NCBI RefSeq assembly: GCF_016746085.1
Contig: NZ_JAERTZ010000032.1
Span: 62,001-126,000, forward strand
Direction of reading: 5' to 3'
From: Zobellella iuensis
GTDB taxonomy: Bacteria > Pseudomonadota > Gammaproteobacteria > Enterobacterales > Aeromonadaceae
DNA: 64,000 nucleotides
A model generated the notes under the pieces. It ran no database searches, had not been told where the DNA came from, and worked only from the letters and a program-made list of their open reading frames with translations. Of this stretch, positions 7,769-16,557 are shown piece by piece; the first letter of the stretch is position 1; every line of letters starts with the position of its first letter. The translations under genes and the position numbers were made by a program.

Positions 7769-8874
7769 CCCTGTGGCAGGCGATACGGGTGGAACTGGCC
7801 CGGCTCGGGGCCGACAAGGCGGTGTTGCTGACGGTGTTCGGCGGCGTGCTGTTCTATTCCTTTCTCTATCCCACCCCCTACCTGCGCCAGGAGGTGAGCC
7901 AGGTGCCCCTGGTGCTGGTGGATCAGGACGCCACCCAGGCCTCGCGCCGGCTGGCCTTTATGGCCGACGCCAGCCCCAGGGTCGGGCTGGCGGGCCAGGC
8001 GGCGACCCTGGCCGAGGCACAGGACTGGCTGGATGGCGAGCGGGCCTTCGGTATCTTGCTGATCCCCGACGGCTTTCACCGGGATCTGTTGCTGGGCCGG
8101 CCGGTGACGGTGGGTATCGCCGCCAACAACGGCTACTTCCTGATCTACGGTGCCCTGGCCGAGGGCCTGGTGGGGGCAAGCACCACCCTGGGCGCCGAGA
8201 TCAAAGTTTCCCGTCTTTCCGCCACCGGCCGGCCGCTGGCGGCCGCGACCGAGCGGCACAGTCCCTTCCTGCTGCAGGCGAGGCCCTTGTTCAACCCGGG
8301 CCAGGGCTACCTGGGTTATGTGATACCGGCGGTGTTCCTGCTGATCCTGCACCAGACCCTGCTGATCGGTGCCGGCCTGCTCAGCGTGCCCGGGGGACGG
8401 GAGGGCGGTCTGACGGCGCGGGTGGGGATCCTGACACTGGTCTACCTGGGGCTCGGCCTCTACTATTTCGGCTGGTCCTTCGAACGCTACCAGATACCGC
8501 GGCAGGGGCGGCCGCAGGAATTGCTGCTGTTCCTGCTGCCCTTCTTTATCGCCACCGCCCTGCTCGGCTGCCTGCTCGGCCGGCTGGCCCGGCGGCGGGA
8601 GCGGGTCACCCTGCTGGTGCTGCTGAGTTCGTTGCCGCTGGTGTTCGTGGCCGGCTTTATCTGGCCGGTGGAGGCGCTGCCGCCCTGGCTCGATGCCCTG
8701 GCCCAGCTGGTGCCCAGCACTCAGGGCATCAAGGGCATGCTCCGGCTGAACCAGATGGGGGCGGACTTCGCCCAGGTACTGCCCTACTGGGGCGGCCTCT
8801 GGGCCCAGGCGGCGGTGCTGGGGGGATGGCATTGGGCCTTGGGGTGGCGGGAACGGCGGCGGATAGCTGATTAG
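7765..8874 (+). CDS. ABC-2 type permease, second of pair
   Basis: I place the start at the ATG at 7765, which overlaps the previous stop codon (ATGA); the frame stays open far upstream but has no better start. The 369-aa protein repeats the architecture of its neighbour: helix one near residues 18-36, an extracytoplasmic domain beginning VPLVLVDQDATQASRRLAFM, and five or six C-terminal helices with SSLPLVFVAGFIWPVEALPPWL in the ABC-2 signature position. The two permeases probably form a heterodimer. It ends the operon and faces the convergent prmA gene across a REP-like hairpin. Confidence 0.9.
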   Translation: MTLWQAIRVELARLGADKAVLLTVFGGVLFYSFLYPTPYLRQEVSQVPLVLVDQDATQASRRLAFMADASPRVGLAGQAATLAEAQDWLDGERAFGILLIPDGFHRDLLLGRPVTVGIAANNGYFLIYGALAEGLVGASTTLGAEIKVSRLSATGRPLAAATERHSPFLLQARPLFNPGQGYLGYVIPAVFLLILHQTLLIGAGLLSVPGGREGGLTARVGILTLVYLGLGLYYFGWSFERYQIPRQGRPQELLLFLLPFFIATALLGCLLGRLARRRERVTLLVLLSSLPLVFVAGFIWPVEALPPWLDALAQLVPSTQGIKGMLRLNQMGADFAQVLPYWGGLWAQAAVLGGWHWALGWRERRRIAD

Positions 8875-8955
8875 CCATGGCCTGCGTGACGGCGGATATC
8901 CGGAAGAGACCGCCAGGTGCCAAACCGGTTTGGGGTACGGTGAACGCCCTATGGG

Positions 8956-8973
8956 CCCCCGCCTTCGCGGGGG
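8956..8973. repeat. REP-like hairpin between convergent genes
   Basis: The 18-nt palindrome CCCCCGCCTTCGCGGGGG, followed by TGACCA, is a single half-element of the GCGAAGGC-type REP family found elsewhere in the window. It lies between the convergent efflux operon and prmA, where it could serve as a bidirectional terminator or mRNA stabiliser. Confidence 0.65.
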
Positions 8974-9020
8974 TGACCATGATGAAACAAAGAGGCCGAG
9001 GGGGAAAGGGCGTTGCCGGT

Positions 9021-9896
9021 TCAGCGCTTGCTGCCGCTTAGCCGGGCCCACTCTTCCCGGAACACCGGGGTTTCCATGGCGAACCACTGCTGGTACACCT
9101 GATCCAGGCCTTCGGCCTGGGTTTCCAGTATGCCGGAGAGGGCCAACTGGCCGCCGGGCCTGACCAGCTCGCTGATGAGCGGCGACAGCTCCTTGAGCGG
9201 CCCCGCCAGTATATTGGCCACCACCACGTCGGCCTGCAGTCCTTCGGGCTGATCCTGGGGCAGGTAGACGCGCAGCCGCTCGGCCACGCCGTTGCGTTCG
9301 GCGTTGTCCCGGCTGGCCTGCAACGCCTGGGGATCGATATCGATGCCGATCACTTCCCGGGCACCGAGCTTGAGCGCCGCCAGGGCAAGGATGCCGGAGC
9401 CGCAGCCGAAGTCGATCACCGTTTTGCCCTCGAGATCCTGGCCGTCCAGCCACTCCAGGCACAGGGCGGTGGTGGGATGGGTGCCGGTGCCGAAGGCCAG
9501 CCCCGGATCCAGCATGACGTTGACCGCATCCGGATCCGGCACTTCGCGCCAACTGGGGCAGATCCACAGCCGTTGGCCGAAGCGCATGGGGTGGAAACTG
9601 TCCATCCACTCGCGCACCCAGTCCTTGTCTTCCAGCTGCTCCACCTTGTACACCAGATCCTTGCGGTAGAACTTGCGCATAAAGTCGATCACCGGCGCCG
9701 GGTCGGTCTCGGCGTCGAACAGGCCGATCACCACGGTGTCGTCCCACAGCAGGGTTTCACCGGGCAGAGGCTCGAACACCGGCTTGTCTTCGGCGTCCAT
9801 GTAGGTCACCGCCTGGGCGCCGCGCCCCATCAGCATGTTGCTGACCTTGTCGGCGGTCTTTTCGGTGGCGTTGATGCGAATTTGTATCCAGGGCAT
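9021..9896 (-). CDS. prmA: Ribosomal protein L11 methyltransferase
   Basis: PrmA trimethylates ribosomal protein L11 at several amino groups using S-adenosylmethionine. The 291-aa length matches the family (~293). An N-terminal substrate-recognition domain (about residues 1-55, opening [20 protein letters not shown]) precedes a Rossmann methyltransferase domain. That domain has motif [21 protein letters not shown], the acidic loop [12 protein letters not shown] and [13 protein letters not shown]. The upstream neighbour on the same strand is panF, the usual arrangement. A 132-nt gap containing a GC-rich hairpin separates them. Confidence 0.97.
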   Translation of the reverse strand: MPWIQIRINATEKTADKVSNMLMGRGAQAVTYMDAEDKPVFEPLPGETLLWDDTVVIGLFDAETDPAPVIDFMRKFYRKDLVYKVEQLEDKDWVREWMDSFHPMRFGQRLWICPSWREVPDPDAVNVMLDPGLAFGTGTHPTTALCLEWLDGQDLEGKTVIDFGCGSGILALAALKLGAREVIGIDIDPQALQASRDNAERNGVAERLRVYLPQDQPEGLQADVVVANILAGPLKELSPLISELVRPGGQLALSGILETQAEGLDQVYQQWFAMETPVFREEWARLSGSKR

Positions 9897-10028
9897 GGCG
9901 TCGTTTCATGAATCTGTAAAGGGGAGATTCTACCATCGGTGTGGCCTGCTGTCCTGTCGGCAGGCAGACCTTACCTTGTGAATCGGGTTGGATTCTGCCC
10001 CGGCCGCGGATGCGGTCGGGGTATTTTT

Positions 10029-11483
10029 TCAGGTGTTCCCGAACAGCTCGCGCACTGCGGATGGCGGCGGCGGGCTCAGCAATGAACCCAGTACATAGGC
10101 CAGGCCGGAGAGGGTCAGGCTTGGCACTATGGCGTGCAGCCCCAGGGGCTTGATGCCGAAATGCAGCAGCAGGCCATAACTTAGGGCACCGGTTACCATT
10201 GAGGCCAGTGCCCCGGTGGCGTTGCCGCGCCACCAGTACAGCCCCAGCACCAGCGGCCAGAAGAAGATGGCTTGCAGCGCCCCGAAGGCCATCAGGTTGA
10301 GCCAGATGATCATCTCCGGTGGGCTCAGGGCCGCCCACAGCACGACCAGGCCCAGCCCCAGGGTCACCAGCCGGCTGGCGCGCTTGATGGCGGTGGGCGA
10401 GGGCGGGGTACGGCACAGGTAGTTGAGGTAGAGATCCTTCACCAGGGTGGCCGAGGCCTGGATCAGCTGGGAGTCGATGGTCGACATGATGGCGGCCATG
10501 GGGCCGGCGAGGAAGAGCCCGGCCACCACCGGCGGCAGCACCGCCAGCATCAGGGTGGGCATTACCTTGTCGGGTACGGTCAGCTCGGGCACCAGCACCC
10601 GGCCCAGGGCACCGGCGAAATGCATGCCGAACATCAGTACGGCGCCCACCAGGGTACCGATGATAATCCCTTTGTGCATGGCGGCACTGTCCTTGTAGGC
10701 CAGACAACGCACCGCCGAATGGGGCAGGCCGATCACCCCGAAACACACCAGCACCCAGAACGACAGCATAAAGCTTATGCCGAGAAAACCGTCCGGCCCT
10801 TGCGGGCTGACCAGGCCGGGATCGATGTCGGCCAGCCCCGCAAACAGGGCCGCCGCGCCGCCGCCGGCATGCAGCACCCCGGCCAGCAGCACCAGGGTGC
10901 CGAGCAGCATCAGCACCCCCTGGACCGCATCGGTGATCACCACGGCGCGAAAGCCGCCGATCAGGGTATAGAGCAGCACCGTCACCGCGAACAGCATCAG
11001 GCCACCCTCGTAGGGCAGTCCGGTCACGGTTTCCAGCAGCCGGGCACCACCGATAAACTGCACCACCATGGTGGCGACGAAGGCGGCGAGCAGGCCGAGT
11101 GCGGCCAGCACCACCACCAAAGGGTTCTGGTAGCGGGCCCGCAGCATGTCATTGATGGTCAGGGCATTGACCCGGCGGGCAATATGGGCGAACTGCTTGC
11201 CCAGCACGCCCAGGGTGAGCCAGACCGTCGGCACCTGGATCATGGCCAGCAGCACCCAGCCCAGTCCCAGCCGGTAGGCCGCGCCCGGTCCGCCGATAAA
11301 GGAGGAGGCGGAAGCATAGGTCGCCACCATGGTCATGGCCAGTACAAAGCCGCCCATGGATCTGTTGCCCAGGAAGTAGTCCTGCACGAAGCTGCCCTCC
11401 ACCGGACGGCGGCTGAGCCAGCATCCCAGGCCCAGCATGGCGGCGAGATAGATGACCAGCGGGATCAGCAACTCAGGGTTCAT
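10029..11483 (-). CDS. panF: Sodium/pantothenate symporter PanF
   Basis: This inner-membrane sodium:solute symporter (SSS family) imports pantothenate, the vitamin precursor of coenzyme A. The 484-aa protein has about 13 hydrophobic helices and family segments such as GNRSMGGFVLAMTMVATYASASSFIGGPGAAY and GPMAAIMSTIDSQLIQASATLVKDLY. The latter is the SSS signature containing the sodium-site serines. It overlaps the small gene yhdT by 11 nt and lies upstream of prmA, which is the conserved yhdT-panF-prmA order and the main reason for calling it PanF rather than another SSS member. Confidence 0.95.
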   Translation of the reverse strand: MNPELLIPLVIYLAAMLGLGCWLSRRPVEGSFVQDYFLGNRSMGGFVLAMTMVATYASASSFIGGPGAAYRLGLGWVLLAMIQVPTVWLTLGVLGKQFAHIARRVNALTINDMLRARYQNPLVVVLAALGLLAAFVATMVVQFIGGARLLETVTGLPYEGGLMLFAVTVLLYTLIGGFRAVVITDAVQGVLMLLGTLVLLAGVLHAGGGAAALFAGLADIDPGLVSPQGPDGFLGISFMLSFWVLVCFGVIGLPHSAVRCLAYKDSAAMHKGIIIGTLVGAVLMFGMHFAGALGRVLVPELTVPDKVMPTLMLAVLPPVVAGLFLAGPMAAIMSTIDSQLIQASATLVKDLYLNYLCRTPPSPTAIKRASRLVTLGLGLVVLWAALSPPEMIIWLNLMAFGALQAIFFWPLVLGLYWWRGNATGALASMVTGALSYGLLLHFGIKPLGLHAIVPSLTLSGLAYVLGSLLSPPPPSAVRELFGNT

Positions 11484-11715
11484 GGCGCTCTCCCAGCTCG
11501 ACCGGCCGGAACCCGCGCCGCACCATCAGTACGCACAGCAGCACGAACAGCAGCGGATTGAACAGACAGCTCAGCACAAACCACAGTGGCCAGCCGGCCA
11601 GGGCCAGTCCGGGCGGTACCAGATAGGCGGTGGCGGCCCAGCCGGCCAGGTACAGCAAGGCCAGCGCCACGCTCAGCACGGCTTCCCGACGGGCGATATG
11701 GACGATATTGGTCAT
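11473..11715 (-). CDS. yhdT: YhdT family (DUF997) small membrane protein
   Basis: The 80-aa protein has two predicted membrane helices (about residues 14-34 and 43-65; LALLYLAGWAATAYLVPP and WPLWFVLSCLFNPLLFVLLC). It ends in a short basic tail (MVRRGFRPVELGERHEP). It immediately precedes and overlaps panF, matching the YhdT/DUF997 family that accompanies panF in enterobacteria and vibrios. No biochemical role is established; the coupling suggests an accessory function for PanF. Confidence 0.9.
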   Translation of the reverse strand: MTNIVHIARREAVLSVALALLYLAGWAATAYLVPPGLALAGWPLWFVLSCLFNPLLFVLLCVLMVRRGFRPVELGERHEP

Positions 11716-11835
11716 TTTGGGTCCCCCATGAAGGGGGCGAAGGATAGCAGCCTCGTGTTTGCTGGATCAATAAGAGGGGCGCGGGGAAGCACCCCATATA
11801 TGGGTTCACGGCCGCGCCGTTAGCTGGCCGGAGCC

Positions 11836-12213
11836 TCAGTCGAGGAAGCCTTCTCCCGCCGCGGCGACGAAGGCGATTTCCACCAGGTAGCCGGGGTTGG
11901 CCAGCTCCGCCTTGACGCAGGCGCGGCTGGGGGCGGTGCCTTCGGTGAACCAGGCATCCCACACCTCGTTGAAGGCCGCCAGGTTAACGAAGTCGGTCAG
12001 ATAGATGGTGACCGACAGCAAGCGGGATTTGTCGCTGTTGATCTTGGCCAGGGCCAGTTCGGCCTGGGCCAGTACCTGGGCGGTCTGCCCCCGGATATCG
12101 GCGCCGAGATCGCCTTCCGGCACCTCGACAAAATGGGCGATGCCGTTGAACAGGGTAATGTCGGACCAGCGTCGGCTCGGATTGATGCGATGGATATTCA
12201 TGCTATGACTCAT
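11836..12213 (-). CDS. RidA-family protein
   Basis: RidA-like proteins hydrolyse reactive enamine/imine intermediates or act as ligand-binding trimers. The 125-aa product has the fold's conserved parts: DITLFNGIAHFVEVP near the N-terminus, QTAQVLAQAELALAKINSDKSRLLSVTIYLTDF in the middle and the arginine-containing motif APSRACVKAELANPGYLVEIAFVAA at the C-terminus. The Arg of the PxR motif and the Glu of VEI are kept, so deaminase chemistry is possible. It resembles the YjgH-type subgroups more than canonical RidA, and its specific substrate cannot be told. It is an apparent single-gene unit 120 nt upstream of yhdT. Confidence 0.88.
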   Translation of the reverse strand: MSHSMNIHRINPSRRWSDITLFNGIAHFVEVPEGDLGADIRGQTAQVLAQAELALAKINSDKSRLLSVTIYLTDFVNLAAFNEVWDAWFTEGTAPSRACVKAELANPGYLVEIAFVAAAGEGFLD

Positions 12214-12341
12214 TCAGGTGGGCTTTGCGGCCATATTCTAGCGGAAAGAGGCTACCTGGAAAACGCAGCCGGACGCAGGGTTGTCCGTCGTCTCCCATTG
12301 ATTGAACCGAAAACGGCAACGGGCTGAGCCATGGCTGGCGC

Positions 12342-12359
12342 GGTCGAAAAAATTCGACC
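12342..12359. repeat. GGTCGAA/TTCGACC hairpin element
   Basis: GGTCGAAAAAATTCGACC forms a short hairpin followed by CTACA. The same word, with one base different in the loop, recurs at 34056-34073, so it looks like a dispersed palindromic repeat. Here it sits just beyond the accC terminator. Confidence 0.55.
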
Positions 12360-12372
12360 CTACAAAAACAAC

Positions 12373-12394
12373 AACGGCGCCTGGCGGCGCCGTT
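12373..12394 (-). terminator. Rho-independent terminator of aroQ-accB-accC
   Basis: AACGGCGCC and GGCGCCGTT form a perfect 9-bp stem with a TGGC loop. On the minus strand it is followed by GTTGTTTTTG. It begins 25 nt past the accC stop codon. Confidence 0.8.
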
Positions 12395-12419
12395 GGCGAG
12401 GGGCTTGATGCCGCCTGGC

Positions 12420-13760
12420 TTACAGACCCAGCTTTTTCTCGAGATAGTGGATGTTGGTTCCGCCGTTGCGGAAGTTTTCATCGCTCATGATCTCTTTGTG
12501 CAGCGGGATATTGGTCTTGATGCCGTCGATCACCAGCTCGCTCAGGGCGTGCTTCATGCGGGCGATAGCGATGTCGCGGTTCTCGCCGTAGCAGATCAGC
12601 TTGCCGATCATGGAGTCGTAGTAGGGCGGCACCCGGTAGCCGGCATAGATATGCGAATCCCAGCGCACGCCCAGGCCACCCGGTGAGTGGAAGCGCGTGA
12701 TTTCACCCGGGCTCGGGATAAAGTTTTTCGGGTCTTCGGCGTTGATCCGGCACTCGATGGCATGGCCGCGGATCACCACCTCATCCTGAGTGATGGACAG
12801 GGGCTGGCCGGCGGCGATGCGCAGCTGCTCCTTGATCAGGTCTACGCTGGTGATCATCTCGGTCACCGGATGCTCCACCTGGATACGGGTGTTCATCTCG
12901 ATAAAGTAGAACTCGCCGTTTTCGTACAGGAACTCGAAGGTACCGGCGCCGCGGTAGCCGATGTCCACACAGGCCCGGCAGCAGCGTTCGCCGATAAACT
13001 TGCGCATCTCGGCGGTAATGCCCGGAGCCGGGGCTTCCTCCACCACCTTCTGGTGACGGCGCTGCATGGAGCAGTCGCGCTCGCCCAGGTGGATGGCGTT
13101 ACCCTGGCCGTCGGCTAGCACCTGGATCTCGATATGGCGCGGGTTTTCCAGGTATTTCTCCATGTACACCATGTCGTTGCCGAAGGCGGCACCGGCCTCG
13201 GCCTTGGTCATGGCGATGGCTTTTTCCAGCTCGTTCTCGGCGCGCACCACGCGCATGCCGCGCCCGCCGCCGCCGCCGGCGGCCTTGATGATCACCGGGT
13301 AACCGATGCGCTTGGCAATGGTGGCATTACGCTTGGTATCTTCACCGATGGGGCCATCGGAGCCGGGCACACAGGGTACGCCGGCTTTTTTCATGGCTTC
13401 GATGGCCGATACCTTGTCGCCCATCAGGCGGATGGTCGCGGCACGCGGGCCGATAAAGATAAAGCCGGACTTTTCCACCTGGTCGGCGAAATCGGCGTTT
13501 TCCGCCAGGAAGCCGTAGCCGGGGTGAATGGCCACGGCATCGGTGACTTCGGCGGCGGCGATGATGGAGGGAACATTCAGGTACGACTGGCTGGCCTGAT
13601 TGCCACCGATACAGATGGACTCGTCGGCCAGCAGCACATGCTTGAGTTCACGGTCCGCGGTGGAGTGAACCGCCACTGTCTTGATCCCCAGCTCCTTGCA
13701 GGCGCGCAGGATCCTCAGTGCGATTTCACCGCGGTTGGCGATGACTACTTTATCCAGCAT
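12420..13760 (-). CDS. accC: Acetyl-CoA carboxylase biotin carboxylase subunit
   Basis: AccC carboxylates biotin on AccB using ATP and bicarbonate, the first half-reaction of fatty-acid synthesis. The 446-aa protein has the N-terminal biotin carboxylase domain ([20 protein letters not shown]), the ATP-grasp core with the glycine-rich loop [12 protein letters not shown], the catalytic lid region [21 protein letters not shown] and the [14 protein letters not shown] motif. A C-terminal domain follows with [10 protein letters not shown]. It is 9 nt downstream of accB and closed by a strong terminator, forming the standard accBC pair. Confidence 0.98.
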   Translation of the reverse strand: MLDKVVIANRGEIALRILRACKELGIKTVAVHSTADRELKHVLLADESICIGGNQASQSYLNVPSIIAAAEVTDAVAIHPGYGFLAENADFADQVEKSGFIFIGPRAATIRLMGDKVSAIEAMKKAGVPCVPGSDGPIGEDTKRNATIAKRIGYPVIIKAAGGGGGRGMRVVRAENELEKAIAMTKAEAGAAFGNDMVYMEKYLENPRHIEIQVLADGQGNAIHLGERDCSMQRRHQKVVEEAPAPGITAEMRKFIGERCCRACVDIGYRGAGTFEFLYENGEFYFIEMNTRIQVEHPVTEMITSVDLIKEQLRIAAGQPLSITQDEVVIRGHAIECRINAEDPKNFIPSPGEITRFHSPGGLGVRWDSHIYAGYRVPPYYDSMIGKLICYGENRDIAIARMKHALSELVIDGIKTNIPLHKEIMSDENFRNGGTNIHYLEKKLGL

Positions 13761-13769
13761 GGGAATTCC

Positions 13770-14252
13770 TTATTCGATGATGAACAGGGGCTCGTCGAAC
13801 TCGACCGGCTGGCCGTTGTCGATCAAAATGGCTTTGATCACGCCGGACTTGTCGGCTTCGATCTGGTTCATCATCTTCATGGCTTCAACGATGCACAGGG
13901 TGTCGCCGGCCTTGACGTTCTGGCCCACTTCGGCGAAGTTCTTGGCACCGGGGCTGGAGGCGCGGTAGAAGGTACCGACCATGGGGGAGCGCATCACGTG
14001 GCCGCTGATTTCCGGGGCGGCGGCTTCGGCCGGGGCGGCGCTGCCGGGATTACCGGGATTGCCGGGATTACCGGCAGGAGCGGCGACCGGCATGGGAGCG
14101 GCCTGCATATGGTACTGGGGTACGGCCATGGCCGGCGCCGGGGCACCGTAGCGGCTGATGCGAACGGACTCTTCCCCTTCGGAAATTTCCAGTTCGGCGA
14201 TGCCGGACTCTTCAACCAGTTCGATCAGTTTTTTGATTTTACGAATATCCAT
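13770..14252 (-). CDS. accB: Biotin carboxyl carrier protein of acetyl-CoA carboxylase
   Basis: AccB carries biotin between biotin carboxylase and carboxyltransferase. The 160-aa protein has a helical N-terminus ([31 protein letters not shown]), a Pro/Ala/Gly linker (residues ~45-80) and the C-terminal biotinyl domain. That domain carries the biotin-attachment motif EAMKM and the exposed thumb region [18 protein letters not shown]. The linker holds a perfect NPG triplet repeat ([10 protein letters not shown]). It lies between aroQ (34 nt upstream) and accC. AccB is known to autoregulate accBC in E. coli; nothing in this sequence shows that directly. Confidence 0.97.
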   Translation of the reverse strand: MDIRKIKKLIELVEESGIAELEISEGEESVRISRYGAPAPAMAVPQYHMQAAPMPVAAPAGNPGNPGNPGSAAPAEAAAPEISGHVMRSPMVGTFYRASSPGAKNFAEVGQNVKAGDTLCIVEAMKMMNQIEADKSGVIKAILIDNGQPVEFDEPLFIIE

Positions 14253-14286
14253 GAGCGTTCTCTTTTTGTGTTAGTGCTGTGCTGGA

Positions 14287-14736
14287 TTAACGGCGGGCCA
14301 GGTAACGGGCCGCCGCTTCAAGGGCAAATTCGTAACCATCGACACCCAGGCCGCAGATGACCCCCACCGCCTTGTCGGCCAGGTAGGAATGATGGCGAAA
14401 GGGCTCGCGGGCATGCACATTCGACAGGTGCACCTCGATAAAGGGGATGTTCACCCCCAGGAGGGCATCACGAATGGCCACGCTGGTGTGGGTAAAGGCG
14501 GCGGGATTGATGATAATGAAATCCTGCTTGCCACAGGCCTGGTGGATGGCGTCGATCAACAGGTGTTCCGCATTGGATTGCAGATGGCTGAGTTCGATAT
14601 CGCGTTTGCCGGCCTGTTCGGTCAGCCGAGCGACGATATCGTTCAGGCTGTCCTGGCCGTAGATGCCGGGTTCACGCTGGCCCAGCAGGTTCAGGTTGGG
14701 ACCGTTAAGCAGCAGAATTCGGAATTTATCGGCCAT
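14287..14736 (-). CDS. aroQ: 3-dehydroquinate dehydratase, type II
   Basis: This enzyme catalyses the third step of the shikimate pathway, 3-dehydroquinate to 3-dehydroshikimate. The 149-aa product has the type II signature at the N-terminus ([21 protein letters not shown], with the catalytic Tyr in IYG). It also has the flexible lid arginine region, the QSNAEH motif, [17 protein letters not shown] and [18 protein letters not shown] with the catalytic His. The aroQ-accB-accC order is conserved in many gammaproteobacteria. A minus-strand -10 hexamer TATAAT lies ~112 nt upstream. Confidence 0.97.
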   Translation of the reverse strand: MADKFRILLLNGPNLNLLGQREPGIYGQDSLNDIVARLTEQAGKRDIELSHLQSNAEHLLIDAIHQACGKQDFIIINPAAFTHTSVAIRDALLGVNIPFIEVHLSNVHAREPFRHHSYLADKAVGVICGLGVDGYEFALEAAARYLARR

Positions 14737-14847
14737 TATGCAGCAATCCTCGTCAATCTTGCGGTGTACATATCGAGCAACATGGAGCCTAGCCGGTTTT
14801 GGCCCTGTTGGGCAAACAAAATCGCACCATTTGGCTCAGTGCGCCCA

Positions 14848-14853
14848 ATTATA
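14848..14853 (-). promoter_or_regulatory. Probable -10 box for aroQ-accB-accC
   Basis: The minus strand reads TATAAT here, a perfect sigma-70 -10 hexamer in an AT-rich stretch between aroQ and the CBS gene. The best -35 candidate, TTGCTG, lies 19 nt upstream, which is longer than ideal. Assignment to the aroQ operon rests on position and strand. Confidence 0.4.
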
Positions 14854-14896
14854 GTGATTTCGTGAAAATTGGCAGCAATTTACTGGTCTAATCACT

Positions 14897-14920
14897 GGCC
14901 GGAACGAAATTTTCCGGCCG
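14897..14920. terminator. Hairpin downstream of the DUF1538/PII/CBS operon
   Basis: GGCCGGAA and TTCCGGCC form an 8-bp stem with an AT-rich loop, about 34 nt beyond the CBS gene stop on the minus strand. No T-run follows, so it may be a weak or Rho-assisted terminator for that operon. Confidence 0.4.
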
Positions 14921-14953
14921 AGTGCGTCGATAATGGTCTGACCGGCCCGGTGC

Positions 14954-15388
14954 TCAGGAGGCGGCAGAAGCGGAGGGGGTCTCCCAGGCCAGCCCCCGCA
15001 GCACCAGATCGTCATAATTGACCAGCCCCAACACGGTGTCGTTCGCGTCGATCACCGGCGCCAGGCTGAGGCCGAACTGGTGGAACAGCCGGGCGCAGTA
15101 GCGCACCTGCATCTCCGGCGACACGCTCAACACCGGTTTGGACATGATCTCGTACAGGTTGACCCGGTCGGGCGCGCGGTTGGGGGCCAGCACCTTCTTG
15201 GCGATGTCCGACACCAGCACCAGGCCGAATTCGTCCTCCGCGTGGCGTTTTTTGATGATCAGGGCGTGGGCGTTTTCCCGGCGCATCAGCGCCAGGGCAT
15301 CGGTCACGGTGAGCAGGCCGTCCACTTCGCAGTAGCCGTTGTGCATGACGTCTTTGACTTTGATCCAGTGCGGGCGTTGTGTGCTCAT
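14954..15388 (-). CDS. CBS-pair domain protein
   Basis: The 144-aa protein is essentially one Bateman module. The first CBS motif runs from about residue 10 (KVKDVMHNGYCEVDGLLTVTDALALMRRENAHALIIKK) and the second from about residue 75 (LYEIMSKPVLSVSPEMQVRYCARLFHQFGLSLAPVIDANDTVLGLVNYDDLV). CBS pairs typically bind adenine nucleotides and regulate a partner protein or transporter. It is the last gene of a four-gene minus-strand operon, 10 nt after a PII-like gene and two DUF1538 membrane proteins, so I infer it senses energy state for that transport-like system. Confidence 0.88.
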   Translation of the reverse strand: MSTQRPHWIKVKDVMHNGYCEVDGLLTVTDALALMRRENAHALIIKKRHAEDEFGLVLVSDIAKKVLAPNRAPDRVNLYEIMSKPVLSVSPEMQVRYCARLFHQFGLSLAPVIDANDTVLGLVNYDDLVLRGLAWETPSASAAS

Positions 15389-15398
15389 GTTCGGCCTC

Positions 15399-15749
15399 TT
15401 ACAGGTTGTTTTGCAGGGTTTCGCTCAGGGTCTTGATCTGGTGCTTGACGCCCAGGGCATCCTCCACGTCCACCTGCAGGGCGATGCCGGTGCCGGGCGT
15501 GTCGTCGAACTGGCCCACTTCGGCGATGGTTTCGAGGATCTTCCGACAAAGGTGCTCCTCCACCAGCAGCAGCAGCACGTCGCGCTGGGCGGTCAGCGCC
15601 ATGCCAAAGATGCCCTGGGCCTTTTTCAGACCCTCGCCCCGGGCGTTGTTGATAATGGTGGCGCCGGTGGCGCCGGCCTCCCGGGCCGCGTCGAGCAGGG
15701 CGTCGGTCTTGTCGTCATCCACAAAGACCAGTATCAGTTTGAAGCGCAT
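15399..15749 (-). CDS. PII-like (GlnB-superfamily) signalling protein
   Basis: The 116-aa product shows the ferredoxin-like PII fold pattern: MRFKLILVFVDDDKTDALLDAAREAGATGATIINNARG, a loop, then DVLLLLVEEHLCRKILETIAEVGQFDDTPGTGIALQVDVEDALGV. The loop equivalent to the T-loop is altered (EGLKKAQGIFGMALTAQR) and has no tyrosine, so GlnD-type uridylylation is unlikely. The B-loop is also non-canonical. It lies 4 nt after a DUF1538 gene and before the CBS gene. By analogy with PII proteins that gate membrane transporters, it may bind and regulate the DUF1538 pair. This is inference. Confidence 0.85.
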   Translation of the reverse strand: MRFKLILVFVDDDKTDALLDAAREAGATGATIINNARGEGLKKAQGIFGMALTAQRDVLLLLVEEHLCRKILETIAEVGQFDDTPGTGIALQVDVEDALGVKHQIKTLSETLQNNL

Positions 15750-15753
15750 GGCG

Positions 15754-16533
15754 TCATCCTTCGGTTTGAGTCAGGGGGTGTGGCCGGGCGCGCCTGGATT
15801 GCCACTCGGCCAGTTGGGCGTAGCCCATCACGGTAATGATCGGAAACAGGCAGGCCAGGGCTATCATGCCGAAGCCGTCCATCACCGGGCTGCGGCCGGG
15901 AATGGCGTTGGCCAGGCCCAGGCCGAGGGCGGTGATGATGGGTACCGTGATGGTGGAGGTGGTGACGCCGCCGGAGTCGAACGCCAGGGGAATAATGGTG
16001 CGGGGGGAGCGCAGGGTCTGCGCTATCACCAGCACATAGGCGCCGAGTACCAGCCATTGCAGGGGCAGCCCCATGACGATGCGCCAGGTACCCAGGGTGA
16101 TGCCGAACGCCATGCCGAGGGCGACGGCGATGCGCAGCATCAGGGGGTTGATGGTGCCGCCGGAGATCTCCCCGGCTTTCAGCGACACCGCGATCAGCGA
16201 GGGCTCGGCGATGGTGGTGCTGGCGCCGATGGTAAAGGCGAAAATATAAATCCAGTAATAGTCGCTCCAGTGGCGCTGGGCGCTTTCCGCCAGGGCCGGC
16301 AGGAACTCGGCGGACGACAGCTGGACGGCCATCAGTTCGCCCAAGGGAAAGAGCGCCTGTTCCAGCCCCAGCAAGAAGCAGCTCAGCCCGAGCAGCACCA
16401 TGACGAAGCCCACCAGGATGCGGGGCAGGTGTTTGACGCCCTGGCGAATGACCAGATACTGAAAGCCGAAAATAATGACGGCGATCGGCAGTATGTCCAG
16501 CAGGGTGCTCCAGAGGGTATCGAAAAATGACAT
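15754..16533 (-). CDS. DUF1538 membrane protein, second copy
   Basis: The 259-aa protein has about seven hydrophobic segments. It shares with its upstream neighbour the motifs FPLGE (after helix two), TTIAEPSLIAVSLKAGE, a near-identical stretch [15 protein letters not shown] and DGFGMIALACLFPIITVMGY. These conserved polar/Gly-Thr-rich stretches in hydrophobic regions look like re-entrant or substrate-contact elements of a transporter. The family has no established function known to me. The C-terminus ends in a short basic cytoplasmic tail, a possible contact for the PII-like protein encoded 4 nt downstream. Confidence 0.85.
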   Translation of the reverse strand: MSFFDTLWSTLLDILPIAVIIFGFQYLVIRQGVKHLPRILVGFVMVLLGLSCFLLGLEQALFPLGELMAVQLSSAEFLPALAESAQRHWSDYYWIYIFAFTIGASTTIAEPSLIAVSLKAGEISGGTINPLMLRIAVALGMAFGITLGTWRIVMGLPLQWLVLGAYVLVIAQTLRSPRTIIPLAFDSGGVTTSTITVPIITALGLGLANAIPGRSPVMDGFGMIALACLFPIITVMGYAQLAEWQSRRARPHPLTQTEG

Positions 16534-16557
16534 GGGATCCTTTCCTGGTCTGTCGGG

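Noticed and set aside
7714-9747. 677-aa minus-strand frame through permease and prmA
   Set aside because: It is out of frame with prmA, low complexity, and spans a REP element.
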